In this document: piece after piece, positions 63,209-64,000 of the stretch
Layout of the letters: each line of letters begins with the position of its first letter
Numbering within the stretch: the first letter of the stretch is position 1
NCBI GenBank assembly: GCA_023838465.1
Contig: JAIVEQ010000018.1
Coordinates: 1 to 64,000 of the forward strand
DNA length: 64,000 nucleotides
Reading direction: 5' to 3'
Origin: Candidatus Thiodiazotropha sp.
Lineage (GTDB): Bacteria > Pseudomonadota > Gammaproteobacteria > Chromatiales > Chromatiaceae
Program-made: the position numbers and the translations under genes
The notes under the pieces: model-generated
Told to the model about the DNA's origin: nothing
The model's database searches: none
The model's input: only the letters and a program-made list of their open reading frames with translations

Positions 63209-64000
63209 ATGCGAATCTTTGTCTTTGAGTATATTACGGGTGGAGGGATGCTGGATAGCACCTTGCCGCTCTCCCTTGTGCAAGAGGGTGACATGATGTT
63301 GAAGGCGCTGATTTCTGATCTTGCAGAAATCGATGACATTGATATTGTTGCAACCCGGGATGCGCGACTGGAAATACCTGATCTGCCAATAGAGTTTCGC
63401 ATGCTTCAGAACTTGAGTGACTTCCCCTCGGCTTGGGAGGCATGTATTGAATCTGCTGATGCGGTCTGGCCCATTGCACCAGAATACTTTCAGATCCTGA
63501 CACAAATCAGCGAGGCTGTGCTGGAGAAAGGCAAAATATTATTGAACAGCCCGCCCCAGGCTGTCGATACAGCCAGCAGCAAGAGGGTGACATCAGATCT
63601 GCTGAAAGAGAGCGGAGTCCAGGTCGTCCCGACATACCGGTTAGAGGCTGAGATGCCTGATCGAAAAGGTAGCTGGGTGCTCAAGCCGGATGATGGTGTC
63701 GGCTGTCAGGGTACCAAAATTTGCCGGGATAGGGATGAATTACACCGACAGCTTGAAGCGGTACCTGACGGCAGGGAGTATGTGATACAACCCTTTGTTC
63801 ATGGGATGCCGACCAGCCTCAATATTCTGACATGCCAGGGTGAGGCCTTCGTGTTGAGTGTCAATCGCCAGCGTATTGCCATGACCGACAATAGTTTTGT
63901 CCTGCTGGGTTGCGTGGTGAATGGCTATATGGAACAGCAAGCCAGGTTCCACAAGCTGGGACGTGATGTGGCAGCTGCAATGCCGGAGTTGTGGGGTATC
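63209..64000 (+). CDS. ATP-grasp protein, MfnD (tyramine-glutamate ligase)-like, partial
   Basis: The gene continues past the right edge; 264 codons are visible. The start RIFVFEYITGGGMLD resembles archaeal MfnD, and GSWVLKPDDGVGCQGTKIC is the ATP-grasp glycine loop. MfnD joins glutamate to tyramine during methanofuran synthesis; methylotroph methylofuran contains tyrosine and glutamate, so a related reaction is likely, as inference. ATG at 63209 or the in-frame ATG at 63203 are both possible. No stop is seen. It is divergent from the HisA-like gene. Confidence 0.75.
   Translation, partial: MRIFVFEYITGGGMLDSTLPLSLVQEGDMMLKALISDLAEIDDIDIVATRDARLEIPDLPIEFRMLQNLSDFPSAWEACIESADAVWPIAPEYFQILTQISEAVLEKGKILLNSPPQAVDTASSKRVTSDLLKESGVQVVPTYRLEAEMPDRKGSWVLKPDDGVGCQGTKICRDRDELHRQLEAVPDGREYVIQPFVHGMPTSLNILTCQGEAFVLSVNRQRIAMTDNSFVLLGCVVNGYMEQQARFHKLGRDVAAAMPELWGI

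Overview
This window reads as chromosome of a methylotrophic gammaproteobacterium with moderate GC content. The assignment rests on a lanthanide-type methanol dehydrogenase, the bacterial tetrahydromethanopterin (H4MPT) and methanofuran C1 pathway, an NAD-linked formate dehydrogenase and proteobacterial codon and Shine-Dalgarno usage. A sulfur-oxidising Chromatiales/Sedimenticolaceae-like host is possible, but that is inference only. No rRNA, tRNA or CRISPR array was seen.

Region 1 (1-19926) looks like a catabolic island. It holds the FAD subunit of a molybdenum hydroxylase (cut by the window edge), pntAB transhydrogenase, a YdhR-like monooxygenase, an NCS1 nucleobase-type permease, a sufS/sufU-like sulfur pair, an LLM-class (F420-type) oxidoreductase, a fumarylacetoacetate-hydrolase-family enzyme, an M20 amidohydrolase, a fused FO synthase (FbiC) for coenzyme F420, a PuuE-like deacetylase, an isopropylmalate/homocitrate-synthase-like enzyme, 3-hydroxyacyl-CoA dehydrogenase and enoyl-CoA hydratase. 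An OmpA-like protein and a small lipoprotein interrupt it. The gene content fits oxidation, ring opening and beta-oxidation-like processing of an N-containing, probably heterocyclic, substrate with an F420 step. The substrate is unknown.

Region 2 (19930-28378) is a leftward cofactor operon: a PTPS-like enzyme, an archaeal-type flavoprotein, a DHPS-like DUF6513 protein, a DUF447 protein, MfnB, a nucleotidyltransferase and a DUF2380-like protein. Upstream of it lie an AcoR-like sigma-54 activator and a divergent folP.

Region 3 (28867-48888) is C1 oxidation at the periplasm plus formate oxidation. It contains fdhBA, a quinoprotein-relay metallohydrolase, a SoxYZ-like fusion, two YVTN beta-propellers, an MxaD-like protein, a PQQ-alcohol-dehydrogenase-type ABC system, and the xoxF-cytochrome-xoxJ-rhodanese operon.

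Region 4 (49534-64000) carries fhcBADC leftward. Divergent from it run mptG-mtdB-ATPgrasp-mch-ATPgrasp-citG-like-fae, then a PTPS fusion, a HisA-like protein and an MfnD-like ATP-grasp protein cut by the window end. Together xoxF, fae, mtdB, mch, fhc and fdh form a complete methanol-to-CO2 route.

The strongest new observation is that at least six of these C1 transcription units are preceded by -24/-12 (sigma-54) promoter sequences: fdhBA, xoxF, the PTPS operon, fhcBADC, the mptG operon and the PQQ ABC system. A sigma-54 activator gene sits among them, suggesting one dedicated C1 regulon. A 239-bp MITE-like element is present in two near-identical copies plus a one-ended remnant.
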